Positions 17,353-26,962 of a stretch of 64,000 nt of DNA are shown in pieces. The stretch is from positions 1 through 64,000 of the forward strand of contig NZ_LHZU01000145.1 in assembly GCF_001580995.1 (NCBI RefSeq). Direction: 5' to 3'. This DNA is from Acetobacter senegalensis. Its GTDB lineage: Bacteria > Pseudomonadota > Alphaproteobacteria > Acetobacterales > Acetobacteraceae. The translations under genes were made by a program, and so were the position numbers. Each line of letters opens with the position of its first letter. Position 1 is the first letter of the stretch. Under the pieces are notes generated by a model that worked only from the letters and a program-made list of their open reading frames with translations, ran no database searches and was not told where the DNA came from.

Positions 17353-19878
17353 TTAAAATTCAGCGGCAATTGTGCCAAAGAACTGCCGGGGAGCAGCAAC
17401 AAACAGGTTGGCGTTATCGTCTCCTGATACGGAGGCTGCGCCATATACCCCACCAATATAGTTGGAGTTGAACAGATTGGTGATTCCAAAGGTGGTTTTC
17501 AGGTTTTGGGTAAAGCCAATTTTGCCAAAGTTATAGGCAAGATTAAGATTGGCGACCCAGTAAGCCGGAATTTTTTCATCATTCAAATATGTCATCGGGC
17601 GTGAGCCAATATAGTTCACGTTAAAGTTGAACATGGCACGTTTGTAGGTGTAGTTCAGGTTCGCTTTATACATGAACTTTGGATAGTAGACCTGATGCTT
17701 GCCCTTGATGTTGTATGATGTTCCCCCGTAATTGATGGAACGGCTTTGATATTCGGCATCGTTCCAGCTAAAACTATTGGTGATTTCAAGCCCTTCCACC
17801 GGGCGGATTGTGCCCATCACATCCGCGCCATTCATGGTTTCCCGACCGACGTTCAGGTAAGCGCTGTTCGCTGTATTTGCGCTGCCTTCCGTGATGGACG
17901 CAAGGCGGTTGTAATAGTCGGTATGGTAAAAATCGACGGATGCTGAAAAAAGATGCGTGTCATATCGGTATCCGACAACGTAGTTCCATGTCCGTTCTGG
18001 GCGAAGAACTTTCTTGTTGGCATCAAATACCTGCTGGGCGGTATAGGTGGAATTGCCTAGGCCACCCCATGCAGTGCTGCTTGCTGTCTGGGAATAGTAG
18101 TCATATGCGCGCATATTTTCCGCGATATCCCAGTAAAATTCATGATGATTAAGAAAGTGGTAGTCAAAATTGAAATGCGGCAGGAAGGCCGCCGATGCGG
18201 TTAAGGTGCCGTTTGCTGCGTGGCGATAATAAGTGTTCCATCCCTCAGCAGCCAACTGCTGGGTGTAGTCATCTTTGGTGCCACCATGCGTTGTTTGTGT
18301 GAGAGATTTGAACCCAGCCAGAAGATTCATGCCGGGAATAATGGTCCAGCGGTCCTGAAGGAAAAACTGGAAAGTATTGGTATTATAGGAGTTATTGAAC
18401 CAGGTATGCCCCGTGCCCTGTTTGAAGTCAGATAGCCAGTTGTGCGCAGAGTTCAAACCGTCTTCGTAGAGCCTTTGGTTATAAATCCAATGGTTGTTTT
18501 CATACCATACGCCCGTTTCAATACGGTTGTGATGAGGGGCTTCAATGGTAAATTTCTGTGTGCCGCCCAGACGGCGCATGAAGGCATGCGCCATTGAGAG
18601 CGCCATGGGAACACCAGATACCGTGCCATCAGCCAGAAGTTCCGGCGTGCCATAAGAGGGAGACGTGACAAAGTTGTTCGTGCCACCATGCACCGCACTG
18701 CTGACGTTACCGTAAATAATGGTATCTGATTTTACATTTTTGAATAAATCGTAGTGGGTATTGATGGAGGATAGGTAGGTCCGCTGGATCTGCGAGGCAT
18801 CCCAAGCATAATCACCAATTTCGTCATTAGACAGAAGACCTTCGTATCCCGGGGGGACGTCAGATGTATATTGGGCGTAATATGCCCAAAGTTTTGCTTT
18901 ATCGTAGTCTGGTTTCAGATATGTGGAATTCCGCCCCATTGTTTTCCACATGTTTTTGGTCATTGTCAGGTAATTGCCCTGCGTAAAGTTACCATAGCCA
19001 AAAAAGGCCGTCACTTTGCCGCGGTCACCAAGGGGCTGAACAACCTTTGCATCGGCTTGCAGTTCGCTTTGGTAACCTTGCCCTTTCCACATATTTGTTT
19101 TGGTGCGCGCAAAAGATGCGTAGAATTTTGTTCCTGTGGAGTTCAGAACACCACTATCCACCCGGCCGTAAGTGCGAAAAGCGTTGTAACTGCCAAAAGT
19201 CTGGCTGATCTTGCCGCCAGCCTTGTCCTTGGGATCAGAGGTGACGTATGTCATTGCTCCGCCAAGGTTCTGGGCAGAGAAGGTGTCCAGAGAGCCTGCG
19301 CCCTGAGACATCGTCATGCCGCCGATGTCATCCTGAATCATTGCCTGGGTGATGGACACGCCGTTGTAGTTGGCAAAACCCTGGGTTCCCATCGGAATAC
19401 CATCCAGCGTTGCGCCAATCTGCATTTGCGTAAATCCGCGCATGTAGAAAGTGTTGCCGTAGGTATCAAGGCCAAAGGCATCTGTTGATGTAAAGTTGGC
19501 TCCTGGTGTGGTTTGGGCAAGGATCTGCATCGGGTTAGTGCCCTCTACAAAGCGATCCATCACCTTACGCGTTACAGCAACTTCAGCACCGCGGCTGGCA
19601 ACGCGGCGCGTGCTCACGTTTATTTCTTCATTGTCTTTGCTATGCAGCGGGCCGGATCGGCGATGTCGCGGCGGCGCAGAGCGCACTGCACTTGCGGGAG
19701 TGGAAGAAAGAGATTTATGCGGCTTGGTATGAAGGGGAGCTTTTTTGATCCCTGCCGTTGTGTGAACAGGGGTTGCCGCTGATGCTGCGGGAATAGTGAA
19801 AAGAGTAGCAAGAGCCGTGCCAAACAGCAGAAATGGCCTGCTATATCGTTCATAGAGCGTTTGACACCGGTATCCCAT
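17353..19878 (-). CDS. TonB-dependent outer-membrane receptor
   Basis: 841 residues with an N-terminal export signal ending near AASA, a basic/Pro-rich linker, a plug (FYMRGF, LDGIPMG, SQTFGSYNAFRTYGRVDSG) and a barrel ending GTIAAEF. AAGGG lies 6 bases before the ATG. The plug and early barrel are clearly related to the receptor at 645-3134 (shared SDPKD..GGK.SQ.FGSY..FRTY.R.DSG.LNSTGTKF). It sits 66 bases upstream of the ester hydrolase on the same strand, so the pair likely imports a peptide- or ester-like ligand that the hydrolase cleaves in the periplasm (inference). Confidence 0.87.
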   Translation of the reverse strand: MGYRCQTLYERYSRPFLLFGTALATLFTIPAASAATPVHTTAGIKKAPLHTKPHKSLSSTPASAVRSAPPRHRRSGPLHSKDNEEINVSTRRVASRGAEVAVTRKVMDRFVEGTNPMQILAQTTPGANFTSTDAFGLDTYGNTFYMRGFTQMQIGATLDGIPMGTQGFANYNGVSITQAMIQDDIGGMTMSQGAGSLDTFSAQNLGGAMTYVTSDPKDKAGGKISQTFGSYNAFRTYGRVDSGVLNSTGTKFYASFARTKTNMWKGQGYQSELQADAKVVQPLGDRGKVTAFFGYGNFTQGNYLTMTKNMWKTMGRNSTYLKPDYDKAKLWAYYAQYTSDVPPGYEGLLSNDEIGDYAWDASQIQRTYLSSINTHYDLFKNVKSDTIIYGNVSSAVHGGTNNFVTSPSYGTPELLADGTVSGVPMALSMAHAFMRRLGGTQKFTIEAPHHNRIETGVWYENNHWIYNQRLYEDGLNSAHNWLSDFKQGTGHTWFNNSYNTNTFQFFLQDRWTIIPGMNLLAGFKSLTQTTHGGTKDDYTQQLAAEGWNTYYRHAANGTLTASAAFLPHFNFDYHFLNHHEFYWDIAENMRAYDYYSQTASSTAWGGLGNSTYTAQQVFDANKKVLRPERTWNYVVGYRYDTHLFSASVDFYHTDYYNRLASITEGSANTANSAYLNVGRETMNGADVMGTIRPVEGLEITNSFSWNDAEYQSRSINYGGTSYNIKGKHQVYYPKFMYKANLNYTYKRAMFNFNVNYIGSRPMTYLNDEKIPAYWVANLNLAYNFGKIGFTQNLKTTFGITNLFNSNYIGGVYGAASVSGDDNANLFVAAPRQFFGTIAAEF

Positions 19879-20199
19879 CTTAAACCCTTTTCAGATCGTA
19901 ATGATATGCGTTGCTCAAACATCATGGCTGGCTGAATTGACCATAAAAGATCAGGTCAACCGCGAACCATAGGCTCTATGTTGTTGAACCGAAACGTATT
20001 CTGTCAATGCCCAAAAAATGATGGGTATGTGATAACTTTAGGTTAAGTTGTGGGACGGTGAGATCAAAGCAGAATGGAATGATCAGGTTCTTATTGTTGA
20101 TGTAAGTACAACAATGGCTTCCTGCACTATAAACAGGAAGCCATTGGAACTGAAAATTTTATGTGTCTGTTTGTTTATAGTCTGTTTTTGGAAAAGTGC
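19879..20199. other. Promoter region of receptor and 3' flank of DUF4142 gene
   Basis: About 320 bases with no coding sequence. It must hold the promoter for the receptor at 17353-19878 and the end of the DUF4142 transcript; the only structured element is the hairpin at 20112-20146. Confidence 0.45.
20112..20146 (-). terminator. 13-bp perfect hairpin, likely terminator of the DUF4142 gene
   Basis: Arms 20112-20124 and 20134-20146 are perfect reverse complements with a 9-base loop, about 54 bases downstream of the DUF4142 stop on the minus strand. The following sequence is only weakly T-rich, so factor-independent termination is uncertain. Confidence 0.5.
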
Positions 20200-20745
20200 T
20201 TATTTGATTTCTGATTGATAAGTGGTGAGTTTGGTTTTGGTATCGGTTGCGAGTTTAACCAGATCTGTGTTCTTGGAGGTGGTGATTTGAGCCTCAAGCA
20301 CTGATTTCATTTTGGTTGTGCTGGTCATGAAATAGCGGGTGTAGCTTCGGTCAAATGCCGAGCCATGCAAATGTTGCAACTGGTCAATGACTTTTTGGCT
20401 TTGCGCAGAAGGTTTGGCCGGCAGAGTCAATGTGTGGGTTGTGGCCAGCTTGGTTAGCGTATCGTGGTTTTCTGTCAGTTCTTTTACAATGGTTGTGCTG
20501 AGCAGAGCGATATCGTTACGAGCCGCGTGGGTTTTGGCGATGTTTGCCAACGCAATGTGGGTAAGATCCATATCATTGAGTTTTTGAACAAAGTCCGCGT
20601 CAGCTGACGTGAATGGCGCAGCTTTTTCCAGGGCAGGCAAGGGAGGAGCTGGCGGTTGGCCGGGGCTGATGCAGGCGCTCAGCGCAAAAAGGGTCACGAG
20701 AAGAGGGGAGCAGGCAAGCGCCTTACGACGGGACAGGACCAACAT
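20200..20745 (-). CDS. DUF4142 lipoprotein
   Basis: About 181 residues with a lipobox (LFALSAC). The remainder is a helical DUF4142 domain (SADADFVQKLNDMDLTHIALANIAKTHA..., KELTENHDTLTKLA, DRSYTRYFM). DUF4142 proteins are ferritin-like four-helix periplasmic or lipid-anchored proteins of unknown role, often linked to stress. ATG 20745 is chosen because AAGGAG lies about 12 bases upstream and the lipoprotein signal starts there; the longer upstream frame is low-quality sequence. Confidence 0.75.
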   Translation of the reverse strand: MLVLSRRKALACSPLLVTLFALSACISPGQPPAPPLPALEKAAPFTSADADFVQKLNDMDLTHIALANIAKTHAARNDIALLSTTIVKELTENHDTLTKLATTHTLTLPAKPSAQSQKVIDQLQHLHGSAFDRSYTRYFMTSTTKMKSVLEAQITTSKNTDLVKLATDTKTKLTTYQSEIK

Positions 20746-21063
20746 GATCAGCAAATTCTCCTTTGGCCACACGGGCCGTTTTGTCTGGCTGTCTTTAGGT
20801 GGTAGACGGCGCTTGGAAAAGCCCATGATGCTAGGGAGTGATAGGGATGGCAAGATAAGAGAGGCAGTCTGTTTTGATAAAAAGGACGAAATCAAGCGAG
20901 AATTAAGAGCGATATATTGGTCTGATGGTGACATATTTTGTCAGAAAAGAAATATTCCACACTTTATTTGACCTCTTGCATTGTATGGAAAGAGCACAGT
21001 AACTTAGAAGTGCTGCGCTTCATAGTGTGAGTGTTTGGGAAACGGGTGAGGATAGTCGAAGAA

Positions 21064-21663
21064 ATGAAGTGTCGGATTGCGGGTTTGGTCGCGGTTGCCT
21101 CACTCTCTGTGAGTGTAAGTGGGTGCGGGTATTTTGATTCACGGGCTGCTCATAAAGCGCAGATCACAATGATCGGGATGACCTCTTATGATCTGCAGGC
21201 CTGTGCAGGCCTGCCGACGGCCACCAAACAGATCAATGATACAACTCAGATCTTTGTTTACACAGGAACGCAGCCACAGCCGAGTTATGGCGGTTCCACC
21301 CTTATTCCGATTGGTGATATTGCCACAACAATTGCACAGCTTGGCGGTGGGGGCGGAACAACTTGCTCTGCCGTGATCCGTCTGGATCATGACCGTGTCT
21401 CTGACGTGCATTACACAGGCAATAACGATGAAATGGTCGGAACAGATGGTATCTGTTCCATTATTACACGCGGTTGTGCCCGCCAGCCTGAAGGCACGAT
21501 GCAGAAATCTGCTGGCGGCGTGTTTGGTCCGGTTTCAGCGTTCCATCCTCCCAGAACACCGCAGCAATCCACAACCGCAACTTACTCCACGCAATCAGGT
21601 GGGGCTGTGCTTAATTCTGATAAAAAATCTTCAGATCCTATTATTGTGCCCAGAACACAGTAA
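21064..21663 (+). CDS. Putative lipoprotein, unknown function
   Basis: About 199 residues with a lipoprotein signal (VSVSGC, Cys near residue 21). The middle holds a short conserved-looking domain (MIGMTSYDLQACAGLPTATKQINDTTQIFVYTG) like the SmpA/BamE-type small lipoprotein fold, a Gly-rich stretch, then a Ser/Thr/Gln-rich tail that looks disordered. ATG 21064 is favoured because the signal peptide starts there. Resemblance to BamE is faint and I do not assign it. Confidence 0.6.
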   Translation: MKCRIAGLVAVASLSVSVSGCGYFDSRAAHKAQITMIGMTSYDLQACAGLPTATKQINDTTQIFVYTGTQPQPSYGGSTLIPIGDIATTIAQLGGGGGTTCSAVIRLDHDRVSDVHYTGNNDEMVGTDGICSIITRGCARQPEGTMQKSAGGVFGPVSAFHPPRTPQQSTTATYSTQSGGAVLNSDKKSSDPIIVPRTQ

Positions 21664-21739
21664 AATTCTGGGTTGAAAGAGCATTCAGTTATATTGTTTT
21701 AGAGGAAGCATTGCTCCGGTCATGTTTCCTCTTCTGCTG

Positions 21740-22198
21740 TTATTTGCGTAATCCCTGAGTTTTGGGTTGCTCTGGGGGTGATGCGTGTTGGGAAGCCTGA
21801 TAATAGGCTTTCCTTGTTACCCAATGGAGGGCTGTTTCCCCTTCCGCTACGGTCAGAGCTCCTGAATCAATATCCAGTCCTACACGCAAGGATGCTTGGT
21901 CTATCTGCTGAAGAAGGGCGGCGTGAGTGCCCATTGCATCAGGTCCGTATTGTGAGTGTGCCTGATAGATGCAGCTAAAGCGTTTATATGCAGTGCCTTT
22001 TGCCAGCGGATATTTTGAGAAACAGCGTGAGGTAGCAGCGTGCATCGCACCTTTGCCATGATCATCCACGCATCCTGATAAAAGCACACAGATAGAAACA
22101 GGAGCCAGAAAATGCTTCCAGAAGGGAAGGGGCGGCTTTCGTATGTGATGGGTGGTTTGGGGGGCGTTATGCCGCCTTGTTTTTACAAAAATTTTCAT
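21740..22198 (-). CDS. Putative small lipoprotein, unknown function
   Basis: 152 residues. A basic N-terminal region leads to a hydrophobic segment with a lipobox-like LLSGC (Cys near residue 43), then a short domain with three further cysteines. The n-region is long for a lipoprotein signal; an internal start is possible but no other ATG with a good ribosome site is evident. I recognise no family. It is convergent with the lipoprotein gene at 21064. Confidence 0.45.
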   Translation of the reverse strand: MKIFVKTRRHNAPQTTHHIRKPPLPFWKHFLAPVSICVLLSGCVDDHGKGAMHAATSRCFSKYPLAKGTAYKRFSCIYQAHSQYGPDAMGTHAALLQQIDQASLRVGLDIDSGALTVAEGETALHWVTRKAYYQASQHASPPEQPKTQGLRK

Positions 22199-22560
22199 GT
22201 TCCAGATAAAGCTTTGGTCAGCGACGATACGTGCAGATGGCCTCAGTAACTACATGGAATATATCATAAAAACCCAGAAATGTTATGTGTCAATCAAGTG
22301 GCAGACGGTTGGATGTTCAATGTTTGGCCCATTATCCGAACAGCTTCCGGCAAGACATGCCAACCCAGTATTGCCGAAGAGGGGTAAATCGAGTGCCCGG
22401 ACACCGGGCGTCCTGCTGTGAGTATGGTTTTTCTGCCGAGCAGGCTGAAGAAAGCAGAGCGATCACAGATTTTTTTATGACATCGTGTATATTTTTTATG
22501 TTCTATAACGTAAAGTAAGAAATACATTTCTCGCAATTATGGTATATGTAATTCTCTGTT
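22199..22560. other. Intergenic region upstream of TetR gene
   Basis: About 360 bases without a recognisable gene. The last 90 bases are AT-rich (ATATTTTTTATG, CTATAACGTAAAG) and probably hold the TetR promoter and an operator; no symmetric site was clear by eye. Confidence 0.4.
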
Positions 22561-23160
22561 ATGGCTGTTGAAAATAAACACGATCTTGCAAAGAAACGAA
22601 TAATAGAAGCCGCTCGTCCTTTGATTGGAAAGCGGGGTTTTTCCGGTGTGGGAATTTCTCAAATATTGGAAGTGGCACAGGTTCCTAAAGGATCATTTTA
22701 TCACTATTTTGAATCGAAAGAAAAATTCGGGGAAGATCTTCTTAGGCTATATATCCATGACTACCTTGCAGATATGGAACATTTGAGTTCCAAGAAGACT
22801 CAGACAGGGTACGAGCTGGTTTCATCTTATTTTGAACGCTGGCGTATCACCCATGTTGGGGGGCGGGTGGGCGATAAATGTCTTATTGTGAAACTGGCCG
22901 CCGAGATATCTGATCTTTCTGAAGATATGCGCGTTGTTATGGATAATGGTGTGGCTGCCGTTATCAAACGTTTGGCTGCCATGATCAAAGCAGGGCAAAA
23001 AGATAGATCAATTTCATCTCCTCTCTCCGCACATCAGTTGGCGACGTCTCTGTATCAATTATGGCTTGGGGCAACGCTGATGGCCAAGATCACCCACGCT
23101 CCCCATCCTTTTGATGAAGCTTGGCAGACGTCAATCATGCTTTTGAATGCGTCAAAGTAA
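22561..23160 (+). CDS. TetR-family transcriptional regulator
   Basis: 199 residues. The N-terminal HTH is typical: IIEAARPLIGKRGFSGVGISQILEVAQVPKGSFYHYFESKEKFGEDLL with the GSFYHYF core at about residues 45-51. The C-terminal domain resembles the AcuR/NemR-like subgroup (SLYQLWLGATLMAKI). Effector and targets are unknown. The nearest genes are the Rieske oxygenase (convergent) and a lipoprotein (divergent). Confidence 0.85.
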   Translation: MAVENKHDLAKKRIIEAARPLIGKRGFSGVGISQILEVAQVPKGSFYHYFESKEKFGEDLLRLYIHDYLADMEHLSSKKTQTGYELVSSYFERWRITHVGGRVGDKCLIVKLAAEISDLSEDMRVVMDNGVAAVIKRLAAMIKAGQKDRSISSPLSAHQLATSLYQLWLGATLMAKITHAPHPFDEAWQTSIMLLNASK

Positions 23161-23243
23161 GAAGCCGATTGAAGCGTTCGATAACGCGAGGCTTGCGTAG
23201 AGCAAGGGTGCCAAAAGGCAGTTGGTAGCAGATTTGGCAGCAC

Positions 23244-23296
23244 GCAGCCTCTTGGAAACATGTGTTGTGAACAAGAGGCTGCCTGAGTATTTTTTT
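23244..23296. terminator. Bidirectional rho-independent terminator
   Basis: GCAGCCTCTT at 23244-23253 pairs with AAGAGGCTGC at 23273-23282. A T-run follows at about 23290-23296 on the plus strand. It lies between the convergent TetR and Rieske genes. Confidence 0.65.
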
Positions 23297-24392
23297 AAGC
23301 TGTGAAAAACTGGCTTAAACCGATGGACCGGAGTGCGCGGCGGTAAGCAATTGAACTTCGATCTGCCATCACATGAACCTCAAGCGAAGGGTCAAGGGGC
23401 AGGTTTTCCGGCTTTTGCGCTTCTACCAAAGCACGGTCTTCCTCAAAAACCTTGAGATTGAAGTCGTATACATCCTGCACGGGAAGGTCCGTATCAAAAT
23501 TGCGGCAGATGGGGGCAAACATGCGTGTCTTGCGCGCAGAAACAGGAGAGGCTGCATTCATGATCACAAGCCGTTTCTCGTCGGGAAAATGAATTTCCAG
23601 GGTTGCGGTAAATGGCACATGCACCCGGAAATGCCTCAGCCATTCAAAGCCGGGCCGTCCTTTTTCAGAATGACCAATCGGATAATTGCCAACACTGCTC
23701 CGGTATTCTGCTTCAAACCCATAAGGGGTTATTTTGGGCATGTAGGCTGGCACAACAGGGTTTTCCGGGTCAGCAAAGGTCGCGGTATGGACGAAGGCGA
23801 AGTGAGCTACATCGATAAAGCCTTCAACCTGCCGGCCAGCAAAGCCGTTAATATCAATCCAGGGACAATTGATCTGTTGAAATTCAGGATCATTCCAGTG
23901 GGGCATGGAAGGAAGAGAAGCTTCTCCTTCCTGCGGGCGAAGGCAGGTCCAGATCAGGCCATAGCGCTCCATAACAGGATAGGTGCGCAGAGTAAGCCGT
24001 TTGGGAATGGCGTTATCCGGATGGGCTGGTACTTTCACACAGCGTCCTTCGGAGCCGAAGCGAAAGCCGTGATAGGCACAGGCTATGCTTTGCCCGTCTC
24101 CTCTACCCATGCTGAGAGGGACGCCCCGATGGGGGCATAGATCATCTGCCACCACAATCTCCTCCCCTGAACGGTAAAGGACAAGCGGCGCATCCAATAG
24201 CGTGACGCCGAGTGGCTTGTCTTCAAGTTCGCGCACAAGGGCGACTGGATACCAGTATGAAGCCAGAATAAGCCAATCATCCGGCTCAAACGTGTTGTCG
24301 CGGGGGAGCTTGGCTTCGGTGGTGCGGGCAGCGAGGGGGGGCGTGGTCACGGCAGGCGCTCCTGAAACAATGAAGGAGGAGGCAAAAGCCAT
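23295..24392 (-). CDS. Rieske non-haem iron oxygenase, alpha subunit
   Basis: 365 residues. The Rieske [2Fe-2S] site is C86-P-H88 with C105-A-Y-H108. The catalytic domain has FIDVAHFAFVH (about 190-200), giving the mononuclear iron ligands. Overall form resembles single-component-type ring-hydroxylating or O-demethylating oxygenases (VanA-like). No reductase gene is adjacent, so electrons must come from elsewhere. A divergent LysR gene about 90 bases away is its probable regulator, a common arrangement. The substrate is unknown. Confidence 0.82.
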   Translation of the reverse strand: MAFASSFIVSGAPAVTTPPLAARTTEAKLPRDNTFEPDDWLILASYWYPVALVRELEDKPLGVTLLDAPLVLYRSGEEIVVADDLCPHRGVPLSMGRGDGQSIACAYHGFRFGSEGRCVKVPAHPDNAIPKRLTLRTYPVMERYGLIWTCLRPQEGEASLPSMPHWNDPEFQQINCPWIDINGFAGRQVEGFIDVAHFAFVHTATFADPENPVVPAYMPKITPYGFEAEYRSSVGNYPIGHSEKGRPGFEWLRHFRVHVPFTATLEIHFPDEKRLVIMNAASPVSARKTRMFAPICRNFDTDLPVQDVYDFNLKVFEEDRALVEAQKPENLPLDPSLEVHVMADRSSIAYRRALRSIGLSQFFTA

Positions 24393-24481
24393 CCAGTCAT
24401 AGGAAGGAGTATTTCATTGATTGTATATTATCGGATATATCTGTTTCATGCAGTATGCATTCTCAAATTGAGAACAGTCGA

Positions 24482-25396
24482 ATGAATCCGTTTTCTCGCT
24501 TCCTCATCTATTTTCTGGCTGTGGCGCGCCATGGGTCGATCCGCAAGGCATCGGAAGATCTGCGCATCGCCCCTTCCGCTATCGACCGGCATATTCTGTT
24601 GGGTGAACAGGCACTTCAAACGCCTCTGTTTGAACGTCTTGCGTCCGGCATGCGTCTTACTGCGGTGGGAGAACTGTTTCACGCTCATGCGAGCCGGTGG
24701 GTAAAGGATTTTGAGAGCCTGAACCGCCAGATTGATGAGTTGAAGGGGATGCGGCGGGGGCAGATTGATATTTTGGCCCCCCAGGCGCTGGCAAGCGCTT
24801 TTCTGCCGGATATAGCCGTGCGTCTGAAGGAGCATTATCCGGGTATTATTCTGAATATTCACATTCATGATAATGCCGAGTTAAATACCCGGCTTTTTGC
24901 CGGAGATGGGGATCTGGCCTTTCTGCTGGACCCTGTAGATGTGCGGGATTTACAGGTGAGGTCCGTTCTTTCTTTTCCGTTGGGAATTGTCAGTCCAGTG
25001 GGTCATCCCGTGACCGCACAGGCGCAGGCTCACTTTTCGGTTTGTGCGGAATATCCGGTTATTGTGCCAGAAGAACCTTTGGCGCTGGCTTCAGTATTCA
25101 GAAAACTGGAAGCTGATTGTCGGCTTAACGCTTATAGGGTTGCCAGTGGTAACAACGTGCAAATGATCAAATCCCTTGTCAGAACGGGATTGGGCATCAC
25201 GCTTCTCAGTTATCTTGATGTTATGGAAGAAGTGCAGACAGGTGATCTTGCATTTACGCCCTTGGCAGGAGCAATGACGCCTCGCCTCACTTTGGCGTTG
25301 GCGCATGATCGTACGCGCCCTTTGTCTGGCGTGGCGCGACGTGTTGCCGATAGGGTCGAAGCAGAATGGACGCAATTACGACAGAAACTGGCGTAA
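24482..25396 (+). CDS. LysR-family transcriptional regulator
   Basis: About 304 residues. The N-terminal winged HTH is visible (FLAVARHGSIRKASEDLRIAPSAIDRHILLGEQALQTPLFER) and the rest is a periplasmic-binding-protein-like effector domain (FLPDIAVRLKEHYPGIILNIHI). ATG 24482 matches the usual LysR start; ATG 24455 in frame would add 9 residues and overlaps less well with a ribosome site. It is divergent from the Rieske oxygenase and probably controls it and itself. Confidence 0.85.
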   Translation: MNPFSRFLIYFLAVARHGSIRKASEDLRIAPSAIDRHILLGEQALQTPLFERLASGMRLTAVGELFHAHASRWVKDFESLNRQIDELKGMRRGQIDILAPQALASAFLPDIAVRLKEHYPGIILNIHIHDNAELNTRLFAGDGDLAFLLDPVDVRDLQVRSVLSFPLGIVSPVGHPVTAQAQAHFSVCAEYPVIVPEEPLALASVFRKLEADCRLNAYRVASGNNVQMIKSLVRTGLGITLLSYLDVMEEVQTGDLAFTPLAGAMTPRLTLALAHDRTRPLSGVARRVADRVEAEWTQLRQKLA

Positions 25397-25489
25397 TTGC
25401 AGATCTCAATAAGAGAAAATTTTGGAAGGTTTCTCCAACTCTGCGTTGAGTTAGCATGCAGAAATTTTTATCAGCCTTCCATGTAGATT

Positions 25490-26782
25490 TTAGTCCAGAC
25501 GAACGGAAGGGCGGATAATGGCTTCTATCCAGTCTGCAACGATGGAGGCCATGCCCCGGAAATAACCGAACAGTTCGATCTGATGCTTACGATAGAGCAT
25601 GATGTGCCCAAGGCGCGCTGAAAGCCCGTGCATGATGCCACCACCTAAAACAGTGCCCCCCGGCAGCGCTGCCCATCCATTGTAATTGCCTAAAGCAACA
25701 ATGGCCCCTTTATTGTGGAAAATGCAGGATGGGACTTCTTTACCGTGCTCCAGCCATGCAGGGAGATGTTGGGCAAGGTGGTGGGCCTGCTGCCGCGCCA
25801 CCTGTGCTGTTGCGGGTAACGGTTCATCTGCAATGAAGGAGCAATCTCCCATTGCAAAAATCCTGTCATCATCAACTGAACTCAGATTAGGCTTAACCAT
25901 AATCTGGCCGGACCGGTTGAGAGAAAGGCCCCCATAAGCTTTGGTGACTTCCGGTGCTTTGACGCCAGCCGCCCATACACGCAGGGTTGCGGCAATATGA
26001 GAGCCATCTTTCAAAATAAAGCCAGTGGCATCTGCTGCAGCAACACGAGAGGACGTGCGTACGGTAACACCCAACCGCTCAAGTTCTTTCTGCGCTGCGA
26101 TGGAGACAGATTCCGGAAAAGCAGGCAGAATACGTGGGCCGGATTGAAGGAGTGTCACACTAAGTTTTGGAGGAGCCTTACCAAAGGCGTGCAAGCTGAG
26201 AGGATCGACAATCTCAAGCGATTTATGAAGTTCCGCGGCAAGCTGTGTGCCGGTTGCGCCCCCACCCACTATGGCAATGTCCAGTTTGGAACTATTGGCA
26301 AAAGATTTCAGGATTTCCATCCTGAATTTCTCATTGAAAGAATTGGCTTCAATTAGATTATCAATAAAAAGGCAATGTTCGGCCACGCCGGGGGTACCAA
26401 AATCATTGGCACAGCTTCCAACAGCCAGAATGATGGCATCATATTTCAGAGTGCGGCTTTCCAGAACCTTTGTGCCATCTGATGCATGAAGCGGGCTTAA
26501 AACAACTTCCCGTTTAGTGCGGTCAACTGAAATGACTTCTCCAGGCCAGAATTCAAAATGGTGGCTGCTGGCTTGAGAGATAAAGCTGATCCGATCATTT
26601 TCATTCAGTACAGTGCCGGCTGCAAAGCAATGCAGCATGGGTTTCCATACATGTGAAAAGCTTTTGTCAATCAGGGTAATACGCGCTTTCCCCTGCCTTC
26701 CGATCGTTTTTCCCAAACGGGTTGCAAGGGCCAGTCCTGCCACACCACCACCGACGATAAGAATTTCAGATTTGGATGCCAT
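25490..26782 (-). CDS. ndh: Type II NADH dehydrogenase (NDH-2) / FAD-dependent oxidoreductase
   Basis: 430 residues with two Rossmann sites: FAD at ILIVGGGVAGLALATRLG (about 7-24) and NAD at IAIVGGGATGTQLAAELH (about 169-186). KPMLH near residue 48, the FAD segment GDCSF, and a C-terminal membrane-associating region fit the NDH-2 family. NDH-2 passes electrons from NADH to ubiquinone without pumping protons, and acetic acid bacteria use such enzymes in oxidative fermentation. Monocistronic as far as visible. Confidence 0.82.
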   Translation of the reverse strand: MASKSEILIVGGGVAGLALATRLGKTIGRQGKARITLIDKSFSHVWKPMLHCFAAGTVLNENDRISFISQASSHHFEFWPGEVISVDRTKREVVLSPLHASDGTKVLESRTLKYDAIILAVGSCANDFGTPGVAEHCLFIDNLIEANSFNEKFRMEILKSFANSSKLDIAIVGGGATGTQLAAELHKSLEIVDPLSLHAFGKAPPKLSVTLLQSGPRILPAFPESVSIAAQKELERLGVTVRTSSRVAAADATGFILKDGSHIAATLRVWAAGVKAPEVTKAYGGLSLNRSGQIMVKPNLSSVDDDRIFAMGDCSFIADEPLPATAQVARQQAHHLAQHLPAWLEHGKEVPSCIFHNKGAIVALGNYNGWAALPGGTVLGGGIMHGLSARLGHIMLYRKHQIELFGYFRGMASIVADWIEAIIRPSVRLD

Positions 26783-26962
26783 CAGTTTTACAAGCCTCTT
26801 TCAGAGAGTAAGCAGGGGAAGGTCCATTTTTTGGAATGTTGTTTGGGATGTGTATTTATAAAATATCTGTAAATAGAGTATATTTTAACGTTTATTTGTA
26901 TTTTGTATGATCGGGAGAGAGGTGCCAGCAGAAGTCGGTCAAGACAACTGCTGGCGGTTTGA

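Noticed and set aside
22285-22518. 77-residue open frame upstream of the TetR gene
   Set aside because: No ribosome site or family features; overlaps the likely promoter region.
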